Shown in pieces: positions 1 to 6,134 of a stretch of 6,480 nt of DNA. The stretch comes from Deltaproteobacteria bacterium (lineage in GTDB: Bacteria; Desulfobacterota; Binatia; Binatales; Binataceae). Position 1 is the stretch's first letter. Each line of letters starts with the position of its first letter. The stretch covers positions 1 to 6,480 of the forward strand of contig JAJXYM010000221.1 of NCBI GenBank assembly GCA_021780585.1, in the 5' to 3' direction. The position numbers were made by a program, and so were the translations under genes. Under the pieces are notes generated by a model, which saw nothing but the letters and a program-made list of their open reading frames with translations, did not search any database and was not told the DNA's origin.

Positions 1-1010
1 GCGTCAGCAATCGACCCGCCTTTGCCCTCGCGCACGATCTCGCCTGGCCGACCCGTTTCGTTCGCGACGTTAAGTTGCTGCTCGCAGCGCGCGGCGAAAT
101 CGCGGCCAACCACTCCTTCGATTCCGAATCCGGCCGCGCTCTGCTCTGGATGGAGCCGTGGGACGGCGTCGAACAACTCGCGACCGACGGCCTCGATCCG
201 TTCTTCATCGAGATCTGCCGCCGGATCCGGCTGATCGACGATCGCGGCCAAATCGTCGCGCGCTGGACCACGACCAAGGCAACCCGTATCGCCGCGAAGG
301 AGCAGAAAGGCAACCTCGGCGATCCCTGGGTCCCCGTAAAAGTCGAGGACGGCGCCGCTCTGACCGCGCGCAGCCTCAATTATGAACTGATTCAGCGAGT
401 CTTGTTTACCGGCGATTTTCGCCGCAGTCGCGCCAGCGCCCCGCTTCCCGCCGACGGCGACGAGCCGGTCCTTGCCTGCCAGGTCTTCGCGCGCGATCAG
501 GGCAAGACCGACGGTTACCACGAGCGCTACATCCCGGTGCCGCCGCAAGCCCGCAAGCGTCTCGCCACCGAGGACGGTCGCCAGCAACTCGGCGAGCTCT
601 CGAAGAAACGCGTCGAAGAGGTGAAGAACGTCGCCTCCAAAGCGCTTCGACCGGCGCTCGCGGCGCTGATTCAGGGTGGTCCCGAAAAGCTCAATTTTCG
701 CGACCCGCGAGTCGATCCGTTCGCCGCGCCTTTCGACCGCGAGGTCGATCGCGTCTTCTTCGCCGAACTGTTCGCCGACGTCGATTTGAGTTTCGAAGCC
801 GCCCGCCTGAAGTGGCTCAAGCAATTGCTTGAATTCGCGGGCCAAACCCTCAAACAAGCCAAACAATCCGCGCCCATTCCGGCCGCGCGCGTCTTTCGCG
901 CCCGCGCCGCCGCCGACCGCGTCTTCAACGGCGCCGCGTATCGGATGCGCGCCGCCGCCGGTGAAGCGATCGAAAACCAGGGAGGAACCGATGAACCCAA
1001 ATCCGACTGA
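1..1010 (+). CDS. cas8e: Cas8e (Cse1/CasA), Cascade large subunit, 5'-truncated
   Basis: Cas8e is the large subunit of type I-E Cascade. In the family it recognises the PAM, helps open target DNA and recruits Cas3. The reading frame is open from the window edge (first complete codon at 3) to TGA 1008-1010, giving 335 visible residues. Known members have about 500-560, so roughly 170-220 N-terminal residues, including the L1 loop region, lie outside. A TTG at 75 could be mistaken for a start, but codons upstream of it continue the family-like sequence, so it is internal. In fragment numbering, FIEICRRIRL (68-77) and GDPWVPV (106-112) are recognisable Cse1 blocks. Residues of about 195-320 are helical and Lys/Ala/Arg-rich, fitting the C-terminal four-helix bundle. 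The last 20 bases overlap cas11e. No frameshift is visible. Assignment is strong because the other four Cascade genes follow in canonical order. Confidence 0.93.
   Translation, partial: VSNRPAFALAHDLAWPTRFVRDVKLLLAARGEIAANHSFDSESGRALLWMEPWDGVEQLATDGLDPFFIEICRRIRLIDDRGQIVARWTTTKATRIAAKEQKGNLGDPWVPVKVEDGAALTARSLNYELIQRVLFTGDFRRSRASAPLPADGDEPVLACQVFARDQGKTDGYHERYIPVPPQARKRLATEDGRQQLGELSKKRVEEVKNVASKALRPALAALIQGGPEKLNFRDPRVDPFAAPFDREVDRVFFAELFADVDLSFEAARLKWLKQLLEFAGQTLKQAKQSAPIPAARVFRARAAADRVFNGAAYRMRAAAGEAIENQGGTDEPKSD
980..985 (+). promoter_or_regulatory. Ribosome binding site that sets the cas11e start
   Basis: GGGAGG lies 5 bases before the ATG at 991, inside the end of cas8e. The frame is open further upstream (an ATG-like start at 829 is possible), but the extra residues would be a Pro/Arg-rich shadow of cas8e. 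This site and the family-like length both support 991. Confidence 0.75.
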
Positions 1011-1527
1011 AGCCCGCTCGCTCGGCTCGCTAATCGCACAGATTGCGGCCGAGTTGGGCGACGCCGGAACCGGCGCGCTCGCCGAGCTGCGCCGGCTCAC
1101 CCCCGACGACCCCGGAGGCCCCGCCTTCTGGCGCGTCGTCGTCACCCGGCTCGACCCGGAATTGCCCGCCGGCGGCGATCCGCGCGACGCGGCGCTGCGC
1201 CGCTGGGCGGTGATTCTGCGCGCGCTCGCCGCGCTCGACGGCCTGCATAATCCCGGCCGCCGCCTCGGCGCCGCGCTGGCCGAGGCCGGCGTCTCCGAAT
1301 TGCGCCTGAACAAGCTCCTGCGCACGAGCGGCGAGCCGCTCTTCGACCAGGTCCGCGCCGTGACGCATCAGCTCGCCACCGCCGCCGCACCGGTCGATTT
1401 GACCGGCCTCGCCCGGCTCGTGCTCAGCGACGGCCAACCGCACGAGCAAGCCGTCCGCCAAACGATCGCCAACGATTATTACGCGGTGATTTTTCACACC
1501 GAACGCAATCCTAAGGAGAACGACTGA
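991..1527 (+). CDS. cas11e: Cas11e (Cse2/CasB), Cascade small subunit
   Basis: This is the small subunit of type I-E Cascade. Two copies normally line the belly of the complex and stabilise the R-loop and the displaced DNA strand. The product is 178 residues, within the usual 160-200, and predicted all-helical. Recognisable blocks are GALAELRRL (28-36), the basic stretch LNKLLRTSGEPLF (106-118) and the C-terminal IANDYYAVIF (159-168), matching the usual ending in which an Ala is followed by a charged residue and YY. Arg/Lys in the 85-111 segment would face nucleic acid. It overlaps cas8e by 20 bases and shares one base with cas7e (TGATG), so it is probably translationally coupled to both. The C-terminal tail after the YY block is short and charged. 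Identity rests on motif pattern and position between cas8e and cas7e; this is the fastest-evolving subunit, so sequence alone is weaker than for its neighbours. Confidence 0.93.
   Translation: MNPNPTEARSLGSLIAQIAAELGDAGTGALAELRRLTPDDPGGPAFWRVVVTRLDPELPAGGDPRDAALRRWAVILRALAALDGLHNPGRRLGAALAEAGVSELRLNKLLRTSGEPLFDQVRAVTHQLATAAAPVDLTGLARLVLSDGQPHEQAVRQTIANDYYAVIFHTERNPKEND
1513..1518 (+). promoter_or_regulatory. Ribosome binding site of cas7e
   Basis: AAGGAG ends 8 bases before the ATG at 1527, within the last codons of cas11e. The spacing supports this start and termination-reinitiation coupling through the TGATG overlap. Confidence 0.75.
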
Positions 1528-2729
1528 TGGCCACTCATCGCTTTATCCAGATCCACTCGCTGACCTCGTATCCGGCCGCATTGCTGAATCGCGACGACGC
1601 CGGCCTCGCCAAGCGGATTCCGTTCGGCGGCGCGACCCGCACGCGGATTTCCTCGCAATGCCTCAAGCGCCACTGGCGCACCGCCGACGACGCCGAGGCG
1701 CTCAAAAATTGCGTCGGCGGCAACGTCTCAGTCCGCTCGCGCCTGAGTTTCGAGCGCCATGTTTTAACCCCGCTCGTCAAGGATGACGGCGTCGATCCCG
1801 CGCTCGCCCACGCCGTCACCGAGGCCGTGATGGCGCTGGTGCTCGGCGAAAGCGCCCGCGCCAAAGCCGAAAAGAAGAAGCAGGCCGACGATGGCGACGC
1901 CGCCGCGCCCGGCATCCAGTCGAATCAGGTCACCGTGCTCGGCCGGCCGGAGCTGGAATTCCTGCGTGCCGAGGCGCGGTCCATCTGCGCCAGCCTCAAT
2001 GACGCCAAAGAGGCGGCCAAGGCCGTGGACAAGCATTTCACCAAAGAGCGGAAAGAAAACCTGCGCGCGCTCAAGCTCGGCGCCGGACTCGACGCCGCGA
2101 TGTTCGGCCGGATGGTCACCGGCGATACCCTCGCCCGCGTCGACGCCGCCCTCCACGTCGCCCACGCCTTCACCGTCCACGGCGAACAGGCCGAAAGCGA
2201 CTATTTCTCCGCCGTCGATGACCTGCGCCAGGAAGGCCCCGAGGCCGAACTCGGCGCCGGCCATATCAATTCATCCGAACTCACCAGCGGCCTCTATTAC
2301 GGCTACGTCGCGATCGACGTGCCCGGCCTGGTCGGAAACCTCGGCGCCGATCGCAAGCTCGCCGCCGAAGTCGCGCGCCGGATGGTCCATCTGATCGCGA
2401 CCGTCTCGCCCGGCGCCAAGCTCGGCTCGACCGCGCCCCACGCCTGCGCCTCGCTGATGCTGGCGGAGGCGGCCAGCGCCCAGCCGCGCACCCTCGCCAA
2501 CGCCTTCCTCACGCCCGTGCGGATCGCGCCCAACCCCCTCGCCAACGCCTACGACGCGCTCGCGACGCATCTCGGCGAACTCGACGGATGCTACGGCCGC
2601 ACCGCCCGCAACGCGATCGCGCTCGGCGCCGGCGATCGGTTGGCGTCGGTGCTGAACCTCGGCGAACGCGCCCCGTCGCTCGCCGAACTCGCCCGCTGGG
2701 TCGCCGCGCGCGTGGAGGAAACCGAATGA
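1527..2729 (+). CDS. cas7e: Cas7e (Cse4/CasC), Cascade backbone subunit
   Basis: Cas7e forms the six-copy helical backbone of Cascade. It holds the crRNA spacer through an RRM-like palm and inserts a thumb every sixth base. The protein is 400 residues; E. coli CasC has 363. Family blocks in order are FIQIHSLTSYPAALLNRDDAG (6-26), the basic ISSQCLKRHWR (41-51), FGRMVTGD (193-200), ALHVAHAFTVHG (208-219), DYFSAVDDL (225-233), GHINSSELTSGLYYGY (245-260) and PGAKLGSTAPHACAS (295-309). A lysine-rich low-complexity stretch (about 108-128, with EKKKQADDGD) probably sits in a variable loop of the fingers or thumb and accounts for part of the extra length. The start is set by AAGGAG at 1513-1518. It overlaps cas11e by one base and cas5e by four (ATGA). 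No defect is visible. Confidence 0.97.
   Translation: MATHRFIQIHSLTSYPAALLNRDDAGLAKRIPFGGATRTRISSQCLKRHWRTADDAEALKNCVGGNVSVRSRLSFERHVLTPLVKDDGVDPALAHAVTEAVMALVLGESARAKAEKKKQADDGDAAAPGIQSNQVTVLGRPELEFLRAEARSICASLNDAKEAAKAVDKHFTKERKENLRALKLGAGLDAAMFGRMVTGDTLARVDAALHVAHAFTVHGEQAESDYFSAVDDLRQEGPEAELGAGHINSSELTSGLYYGYVAIDVPGLVGNLGADRKLAAEVARRMVHLIATVSPGAKLGSTAPHACASLMLAEAASAQPRTLANAFLTPVRIAPNPLANAYDALATHLGELDGCYGRTARNAIALGAGDRLASVLNLGERAPSLAELARWVAARVEETE
2714..2718 (+). promoter_or_regulatory. Ribosome binding site that sets the cas5e start
   Basis: GGAGG lies 7 bases before the ATG at 2726. The same frame is open upstream to 2588, but that extension is an Arg-rich shadow of the cas7e end. The site and the ATGA overlap fix the start at 2726. 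Confidence 0.75.
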
Positions 2730-3433
2730 TCGACGCGCTTATCCTGCGCTTCGACGCGCCGCTGATCTCGTTCGGCGGCGTCGTCATCGATTATCGCGGC
2801 GTCACCCGGCTCTACCCGGCGCGCTCGATGCTCGCCGGGCTGCTCGGCAACGCCCTCGGCTACGACCATCGCGACGCCGCCGCGCTCCAGGCGCTGCAAA
2901 GCCGGATCGCGTACGCGGTCCGCTGCGACCGGCCGGGAGCGTCGCTGCGCGACTACCAGACGGTCGATCTGTCGCAGCCGTTCCTCGCGCGCGGCTGGAC
3001 CACGCGCGGCGTGGTCCAGGGCCGCGCGGGCGCCGAGGCGACGCGCACCGGCACGCATATCCGGCTGCGCGACTATCTCGCCGATGCGGTCTACACCGTC
3101 GCGCTTGAACTCGAGCCACCCGACGCCGATCCCGACGCCGCGCGGCTCGAGGCGGCCCTGCGCGCGCCCGCCCGGCCGCTCTTCATCGGGCGCAAATCCT
3201 GCCTGCCGGCGGAACCGATCTTTCTCGCCCGCCTGCAAGTCGAATCCCTGCGCGAGGCGTTGATCGCCGCGCCGCGCTCGCCGCGCGCGCGGCCGGGCGA
3301 AAAGATGCGCGCGTGGTTGCCCGCCGCCGGACCGCACGTGCGCGGCGCGCTGCCCCTGACCGACGACCGCGACTGGACCAATCAGATCCACGTCGGCCGC
3401 CGCTTTATCCGGGAGGAGACCATCGATGTCTGA
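2726..3433 (+). CDS. cas5e: Cas5e (CasD), Cascade 5'-handle-binding subunit
   Basis: Cas5e caps the foot of Cascade. It binds the 5' handle of the crRNA and contacts Cas8e and the last Cas7e. The product has 235 residues, typical for the family (E. coli CasD has 224). An N-terminal RRM-type beta strand, MIDALILRFDAPLISFGG (1-18), is followed by PARSMLAGLLGNALGYDH (31-48), the RAMP helix-turn signature of I-E Cas5. RDYQTVDL (75-82), THIRLRDYLADAVY (110-123), PLFIGRKSCLPAEP (151-164) and HVGRRF (222-227) are further conserved blocks. In subtype I-E Cas5 is not the repeat nuclease, since cas6e is present. It overlaps cas7e by four bases (ATGA) and cas6e by eight. Base composition matches its neighbours, with no sign of separate transfer. 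Confidence 0.96.
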   Translation: MIDALILRFDAPLISFGGVVIDYRGVTRLYPARSMLAGLLGNALGYDHRDAAALQALQSRIAYAVRCDRPGASLRDYQTVDLSQPFLARGWTTRGVVQGRAGAEATRTGTHIRLRDYLADAVYTVALELEPPDADPDAARLEAALRAPARPLFIGRKSCLPAEPIFLARLQVESLREALIAAPRSPRARPGEKMRAWLPAAGPHVRGALPLTDDRDWTNQIHVGRRFIREETIDV

Positions 3434-4172
3434 CGCCTCGCTCTTCATGCTCCGCGCGGAGTTCGACCAACCGTCGCTCCTGCGCTTCGCCGATCGCTCC
3501 GGACTCAACCTGCGGATCGCCGACGGCGGCTATATCCTGCACGCCGCGACCCGCGCGCTGTTCGGCGACGCCGCTCCGCGACCGTTCGCCGTGCGCGACG
3601 ATCGCGCCCGCCGCCTGACGCTGTTCGGCTACGCGCCGGCCGACCATCGCGAACTCGCCGATCGCGCCCGCGCGCTCGCCGATCCGCTCGCCCTGGCCGC
3701 CCTCGACCTCGACTCGCTGTGCGCCAAGCCGATGCCGACCGCGTGGCGCGCCGGCGCGGTCTATCGCTTCACCGCGCGCGTCTGTCCGATCGTCCGGATC
3801 AGCGGACGCGCCGGCGGCGCCGGTCCGCGCGAAACCGACGCCTTTCTCCATCGCTGCATCCGCGTCGGCCCCGACGTCTTCGTCGATCGCCAGGCGGTCT
3901 ATCGCGATTGGCTCGCCGCCGAACTCGCCCGCGACGGCGCCGCCCGGCTTCCCCGCATCGACGAGGTGCGCCTGACGCGCTTCCAGCGCCAGCGTCTCGC
4001 CCGCCGCGATCGTTCGGGCGCCGATTCGCGCCTCAGGCCCTGCGAACGCCCCGACGCCACGCTTGACGGCGTACTCGAAGTCGCGTCGCCCGAGGCCTTC
4101 GCCGCGCTCCTCCGGCGCGGCCTCGGCCGTCATCGCGCCTTTGGCTTCGGGATGCTCCTGCTGAGCCATTGA
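3426..4172 (+). CDS. cas6e: Cas6e (Cse3/CasE), crRNA-processing endoribonuclease
   Basis: Cas6e cuts the array transcript at the 3' base of each repeat hairpin and stays bound to it as the head of Cascade. The protein has 248 residues (E. coli CasE has 199), with two RRM-like folds expected. The likely catalytic histidine is His39 in GGYILHAATRALFG (34-47), the same context as His26 in the Thermus enzyme, with Tyr36 just before it. PTAWRAGAVYRF (104-115) and a C-terminal glycine-rich loop GLGRHRAFGFG (232-242) are family hallmarks of RNA binding. RLTRFQRQRLARRDR (182-196) is strongly basic and could contact the repeat stem. The start at 3426 follows GGGAGGAG at 3411-3418 and overlaps the end of cas5e by eight bases. 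A 36-base gap to cas1e follows, the only real gap in the operon. The histidine is assigned by motif position, not by structure. Confidence 0.95.
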   Translation: MSDASLFMLRAEFDQPSLLRFADRSGLNLRIADGGYILHAATRALFGDAAPRPFAVRDDRARRLTLFGYAPADHRELADRARALADPLALAALDLDSLCAKPMPTAWRAGAVYRFTARVCPIVRISGRAGGAGPRETDAFLHRCIRVGPDVFVDRQAVYRDWLAAELARDGAARLPRIDEVRLTRFQRQRLARRDRSGADSRLRPCERPDATLDGVLEVASPEAFAALLRRGLGRHRAFGFGMLLLSH

Positions 4173-4180
4173 TGCCGCCC

Positions 4181-4193
4181 GCGCGCTTCGCGC
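4181..4193 (+). other. Small G+C hairpin in the cas6e-cas1e gap
   Basis: GCGCG (4181-4185) and CGCGC (4189-4193) form a perfect 5-bp stem with a CTT loop. It lies directly before the cas1e Shine-Dalgarno. In DNA this G+C-rich such a short stem may be chance. If real, it could separate translation or mRNA stability of the effector genes from the adaptation genes. Confidence 0.3.
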
Positions 4194-4200
4194 AAGGAGG
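4194..4200 (+). promoter_or_regulatory. Ribosome binding site of cas1e
   Basis: AAGGAGG ends 8 bases before the ATG at 4209, a near-perfect Shine-Dalgarno. It allows cas1e to start translation independently, in contrast to the overlapping effector genes upstream. Confidence 0.8.
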
Positions 4201-4208
4201 TTTTCACG

Positions 4209-5096
4209 ATGCTTAAAGGCCGCCTGGGTCTCGAAACCGCCCGCATCCCGCAGGTCGATCGGCATGGCCTGATGTGGCTTGGACGCGGCAATCTGCTGGT
4301 CGAGGACGGCACGCTCCGGTTTATCGCCGGCGGCGACGATAATCTCCCGCCCGGCGAATACCTCATCCCGTTCCAGACCGTCTCGTGTTTCGTCCTCGGT
4401 CCGGGCGTGACCGTCAGCCATGACGCGATGCGGATCGCGGCGCGCCATGGCACGGGAATCCTGTTCACCGGCGAGGGCGGCGTGCGGCTTTACGCCAGTA
4501 TGCCGTTCGGTCCCGACGATTCCGCCCTCGCCCGCCGCCAGATCCGCGCCTGGGCCGATCCGGCGACGCGCATCCGTTGCGTGCGCCGGATGTACGCATG
4601 GCGGCTCGGCGAAGTCCTGCCCGATTCCGACCTCGACACCCTGCGCGGAATCGAGGGCGCCCGGATGCGCGAAACCTATCGCCTGCTGACCCGTCAGTTC
4701 GGCGTCAAATGGGACGGCCGCCGCTACGACCGCCAGAATCCCGAACACGACGACCGCCCCAATCAGGCGATCAACCACGCCGCCACCGCGGTCGAGGCCG
4801 CCGCGATGGTCGCCACCGCGATCGCCGGCGCGATTCCGCAGATCGGCTTTATTCACGAAGCCTCGGGCATTTCGTTCTGTCTCGATATCGCCGATCTGTA
4901 CCGCGATTCCGTGACTCTGCCGGTCGCTTTCGGCGCGGTGCGCGAATTCGAGCGTCTGCGACCGCCGGTCTTCGCAACGCTCGAATCCGTCACCCGCAAA
5001 CTCGCCGGCCGCACCTTTCGTAAACAGCGGCTGGTCTCCGCGATGATCGACAAGATCAAGGAGCTGTTCGACGATGACAGTGATAGTGACCCGTGA
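4209..5096 (+). CDS. cas1: Cas1e, CRISPR adaptation integrase
   Basis: Cas1 is the integrase of the Cas1-Cas2 complex (two Cas1 dimers around a Cas2 dimer) that inserts new spacers at the leader end of the array. The product has 295 residues (E. coli Cas1 has 305). The metal-binding active site is complete: Glu149 in GIEGARM, His216 in GFIHEASG, and Asp226 and Asp229 in FCLDIADL. Their spacing (67, 10 and 3 residues) is the same as that of E. coli Glu141, His208, Asp218 and Asp221. An N-terminal beta domain (about 1-95, with VTVSHDAMRIAARHGTGILF) precedes the helical catalytic domain. The acidic end FDDDSDSDP is coded where the gene overlaps cas2e, so it may be dictated by that overlap. The IPQVDRHGLMWL and RGIEGARMR contexts are of the I-E type. 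It is very probably translated from its own ribosome binding site and coupled to cas2e. Confidence 0.97.
   Translation: MLKGRLGLETARIPQVDRHGLMWLGRGNLLVEDGTLRFIAGGDDNLPPGEYLIPFQTVSCFVLGPGVTVSHDAMRIAARHGTGILFTGEGGVRLYASMPFGPDDSALARRQIRAWADPATRIRCVRRMYAWRLGEVLPDSDLDTLRGIEGARMRETYRLLTRQFGVKWDGRRYDRQNPEHDDRPNQAINHAATAVEAAAMVATAIAGAIPQIGFIHEASGISFCLDIADLYRDSVTLPVAFGAVREFERLRPPVFATLESVTRKLAGRTFRKQRLVSAMIDKIKELFDDDSDSDP
5058..5063 (+). promoter_or_regulatory. Ribosome binding site that sets the cas2e start
   Basis: AAGGAG, inside the cas1e frame, ends 10 bases before the ATG at 5074. It supports that start even though it makes the two genes overlap by 23 bases. Confidence 0.65.
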
Positions 5097-5382
5097 CGTG
5101 GCCGCCCGTTTCCGCGGTTTCCTCTCCTCCTGCATGCTCGAAATCGCGCCGGGGGTCTATACCGCGCCCAAGATGAACCGCGCGGTCCGTGAACGGGTCT
5201 GGGACGTGATGGAGGAATGGTTCGGCGAACTGGGCGGCGGCGGCATCGTAATGACCTGGATGGAGCCGCTCGCGCCGGGGGGACAGCAGGTCGCGGTGCT
5301 GGGTTCGGCCTCCTACGAACTGCATCAGTGCAACGACGTCTTTCTGGCGCGTAAGCGGGAGTTGCGGCCCGAGGACGATTAG
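5074..5382 (+). CDS. cas2: Cas2e, CRISPR adaptation protein
   Basis: Cas2 forms the central dimer of the spacer-integration complex and acts as a scaffold that measures prespacer length. In E. coli its nuclease activity is not needed for this. The product is 102 residues (E. coli Cas2 has 94) with a ferredoxin-like fold expected. The I-E signature is clear: the first strand VIVTRDV (3-9), RFRGFLSSCMLEIAPGVY (12-29) and VRERVWDVM (38-46), followed by a glycine-rich turn and strand GGGGIVMTWMEP (54-65). The C-terminal strands (about 71-93), which in the E. coli enzyme dock onto Cas1, end in a charged tail RKRELRPEDD. It overlaps cas1e by 23 bases and is the last gene before the leader. It differs from the generic Cas2 of other subtypes, which supports the I-E call. 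Confidence 0.95.
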   Translation: MTVIVTRDVAARFRGFLSSCMLEIAPGVYTAPKMNRAVRERVWDVMEEWFGELGGGGIVMTWMEPLAPGGQQVAVLGSASYELHQCNDVFLARKRELRPEDD

Positions 5383-5396
5383 CCTCTGGATGGGAG

Positions 5397-5424
5397 CCTG
5401 ACCGATCAACTGGAATCGGTCAGG
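5397..5424 (+). repeat. Perfect 10-bp inverted repeat after cas2e
   Basis: CCTGACCGAT (5397-5406) and ATCGGTCAGG (5415-5424) are exact reverse complements around an 8-base loop, starting 15 bases after the cas2e stop. No T-run follows, so a classic intrinsic terminator is not supported. It may stop or stabilise the 3' end of the cas mRNA, or be a protein-binding site in the leader. The symmetry is seen directly; the role is inferred. Confidence 0.6.
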
Positions 5425-5428
5425 TGGA

Positions 5429-5457
5429 TTGACGGCTGGTCTTTGACAAGTTAATAG
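5429..5457 (+). promoter_or_regulatory. Candidate array promoter
   Basis: TTGACG at 5429-5434 could be a -35 box with TAATAG at 5452-5457 (17-base spacing, 3 of 6 matches to TATAAT) as -10. A second box, perfect TTGACA, lies at 5443-5448 but has no good -10 at 16-18 bases. Which one is used, if either, cannot be decided from sequence. Confidence 0.35.
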
Positions 5458-5459
5458 GA

Positions 5460-5493
5460 GATGTGACGCATCTGAAGGGCGCGATGTGTCGCA
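5460..5493 (+). repeat. Leader-end direct repeat GATGTG(A/T)CGCA
   Basis: GATGTGACGCA (5460-5470) and GATGTGTCGCA (5483-5493) match at 10 of 11 bases and start 23 bases apart, about two helical turns. The second copy ends 3 bases before repeat 1. The first copy also lies in a small inverted repeat, AGATG...CATCT (5459-5473). Location at the integration edge suggests a recognition element for spacer insertion; this is inference. Confidence 0.5.
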
Positions 5494-6073
5494 AGAGGTT
5501 GCCCCGCACACGCGGGGATAGGCCCTGGCCCAGTCGGATCACCTCGGACAGCTCCGCGGTTGCCCCGCACACGCGGGGATAGGCCGGGATAACTGGCCGC
5601 CACCGCGACCGCGCACCGGGTTGCCCCGCACACGCGGGGATAGGCCCGTCACGGAAGCGCGGCCGGAGGCCGCGGCGGAGGTTGCCCCGCACACGCGGGG
5701 ATAGGCCCGACTGATCTCCCTCCTTAGAACTTGCGTCACCGGTTGCCCCGCACACGCGGGGATAGGCCGCCCGAAGGGCGGATGAACTAGGAGCCGCCCA
5801 CGGTTGCCCCGCACACGCGGGGATAGGCCTTCTGTGAGAAGGCCAGATAGTTGCCCTGCTTGGGTTGCCCCGCACACGCGGGGATAGGCCCCGCACTGGT
5901 GTGAGGCAATCCAGACGGCGCGGGGTTGCCCCGCACACGCGGGGATAGGCCTCGAGGTGACCACGGCGACCGGTGGAGCTTCGGGGTTGCCCCGCACACG
6001 CGGGGATAGGCCGATCGCCTACAGGGTGGTGGTGGAGCGGTTGCAGGTTGCCCCGCACACGCGGGGATAGGCC

Positions 6074-6106
6074 CGACCGATCGCCCTCCTTAGAACTTGC
6101 GTCACC
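6074..6106 (+). repeat. Spacer 10, near-duplicate of spacer 4
   Basis: It matches spacer 4 (5708-5740) at 31 of 33 bases. The differences are C6078 against T5712 (spacer base 5) and G6083 against T5717 (base 10). Read on the minus strand in the frame GGT GAC GCA AGT, both stay open; one change is synonymous (GGC/GGA) and the other is Arg to Gln. This fits two variants of one target gene, though the frame is a guess. Confidence 0.95.
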
Positions 6107-6134
6107 GGTTGCCCCGCACACGCGGGGATAGGCC

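Larger units (their letters stand above)
5383..5496 (+). promoter_or_regulatory. CRISPR leader
   Basis: This 114-base stretch lies between the cas2e stop and the first repeat and has no gene. Its centre (about 5425-5465) is less G+C-rich than the genes. The side is fixed by position next to cas1-cas2 and by the repeat orientation, since the crRNA handle must lie 3' of the repeat hairpin; both put array transcription on the + strand. It should hold the array promoter and the Cas1-Cas2 anchoring sequence. It contains an inverted repeat, TTGAC boxes and a direct repeat, listed separately. No convincing IHF consensus site is visible. Confidence 0.85.

Noticed and set aside
75..77. TTG as the start of cas8e
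   Set aside because: The frame is open to the window edge and the upstream residues continue naturally. Cas8e is normally about 500 residues or more, so the gene is truncated by the window and does not start here.
829..990. Upstream extension of cas11e
   Set aside because: The extra 54 codons lie inside cas8e in another frame, are Pro/Arg/Ala-rich, and would exceed the normal family length. ATG 991 has a good ribosome binding site.
2588..2725. Upstream extension of cas5e
   Set aside because: It is an Arg-rich shadow of the cas7e C-terminus. ATG 2726 has GGAGG, and the protein then begins with the family's first beta strand.
3405..5135. Long minus-strand open frame (576 codons) opposite cas6e, cas1e and cas2e
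   Set aside because: It is the complement of well-supported genes with intact motifs. High G+C content depletes stops on the opposite strand, and its Arg/Gly/Ala/Glu-rich product shows no recognisable domain.
5403..5417. Possible IHF site in the leader
   Set aside because: GATCAA followed by CTGG and AAT matches only the left half of the IHF consensus loosely and fails the TTR half. It also falls within the inverted repeat.
5397..5430. Intrinsic terminator after cas2e
   Set aside because: The inverted repeat is strong, but no T-run follows either arm on the + strand, so I list it only as a repeat of unknown role.
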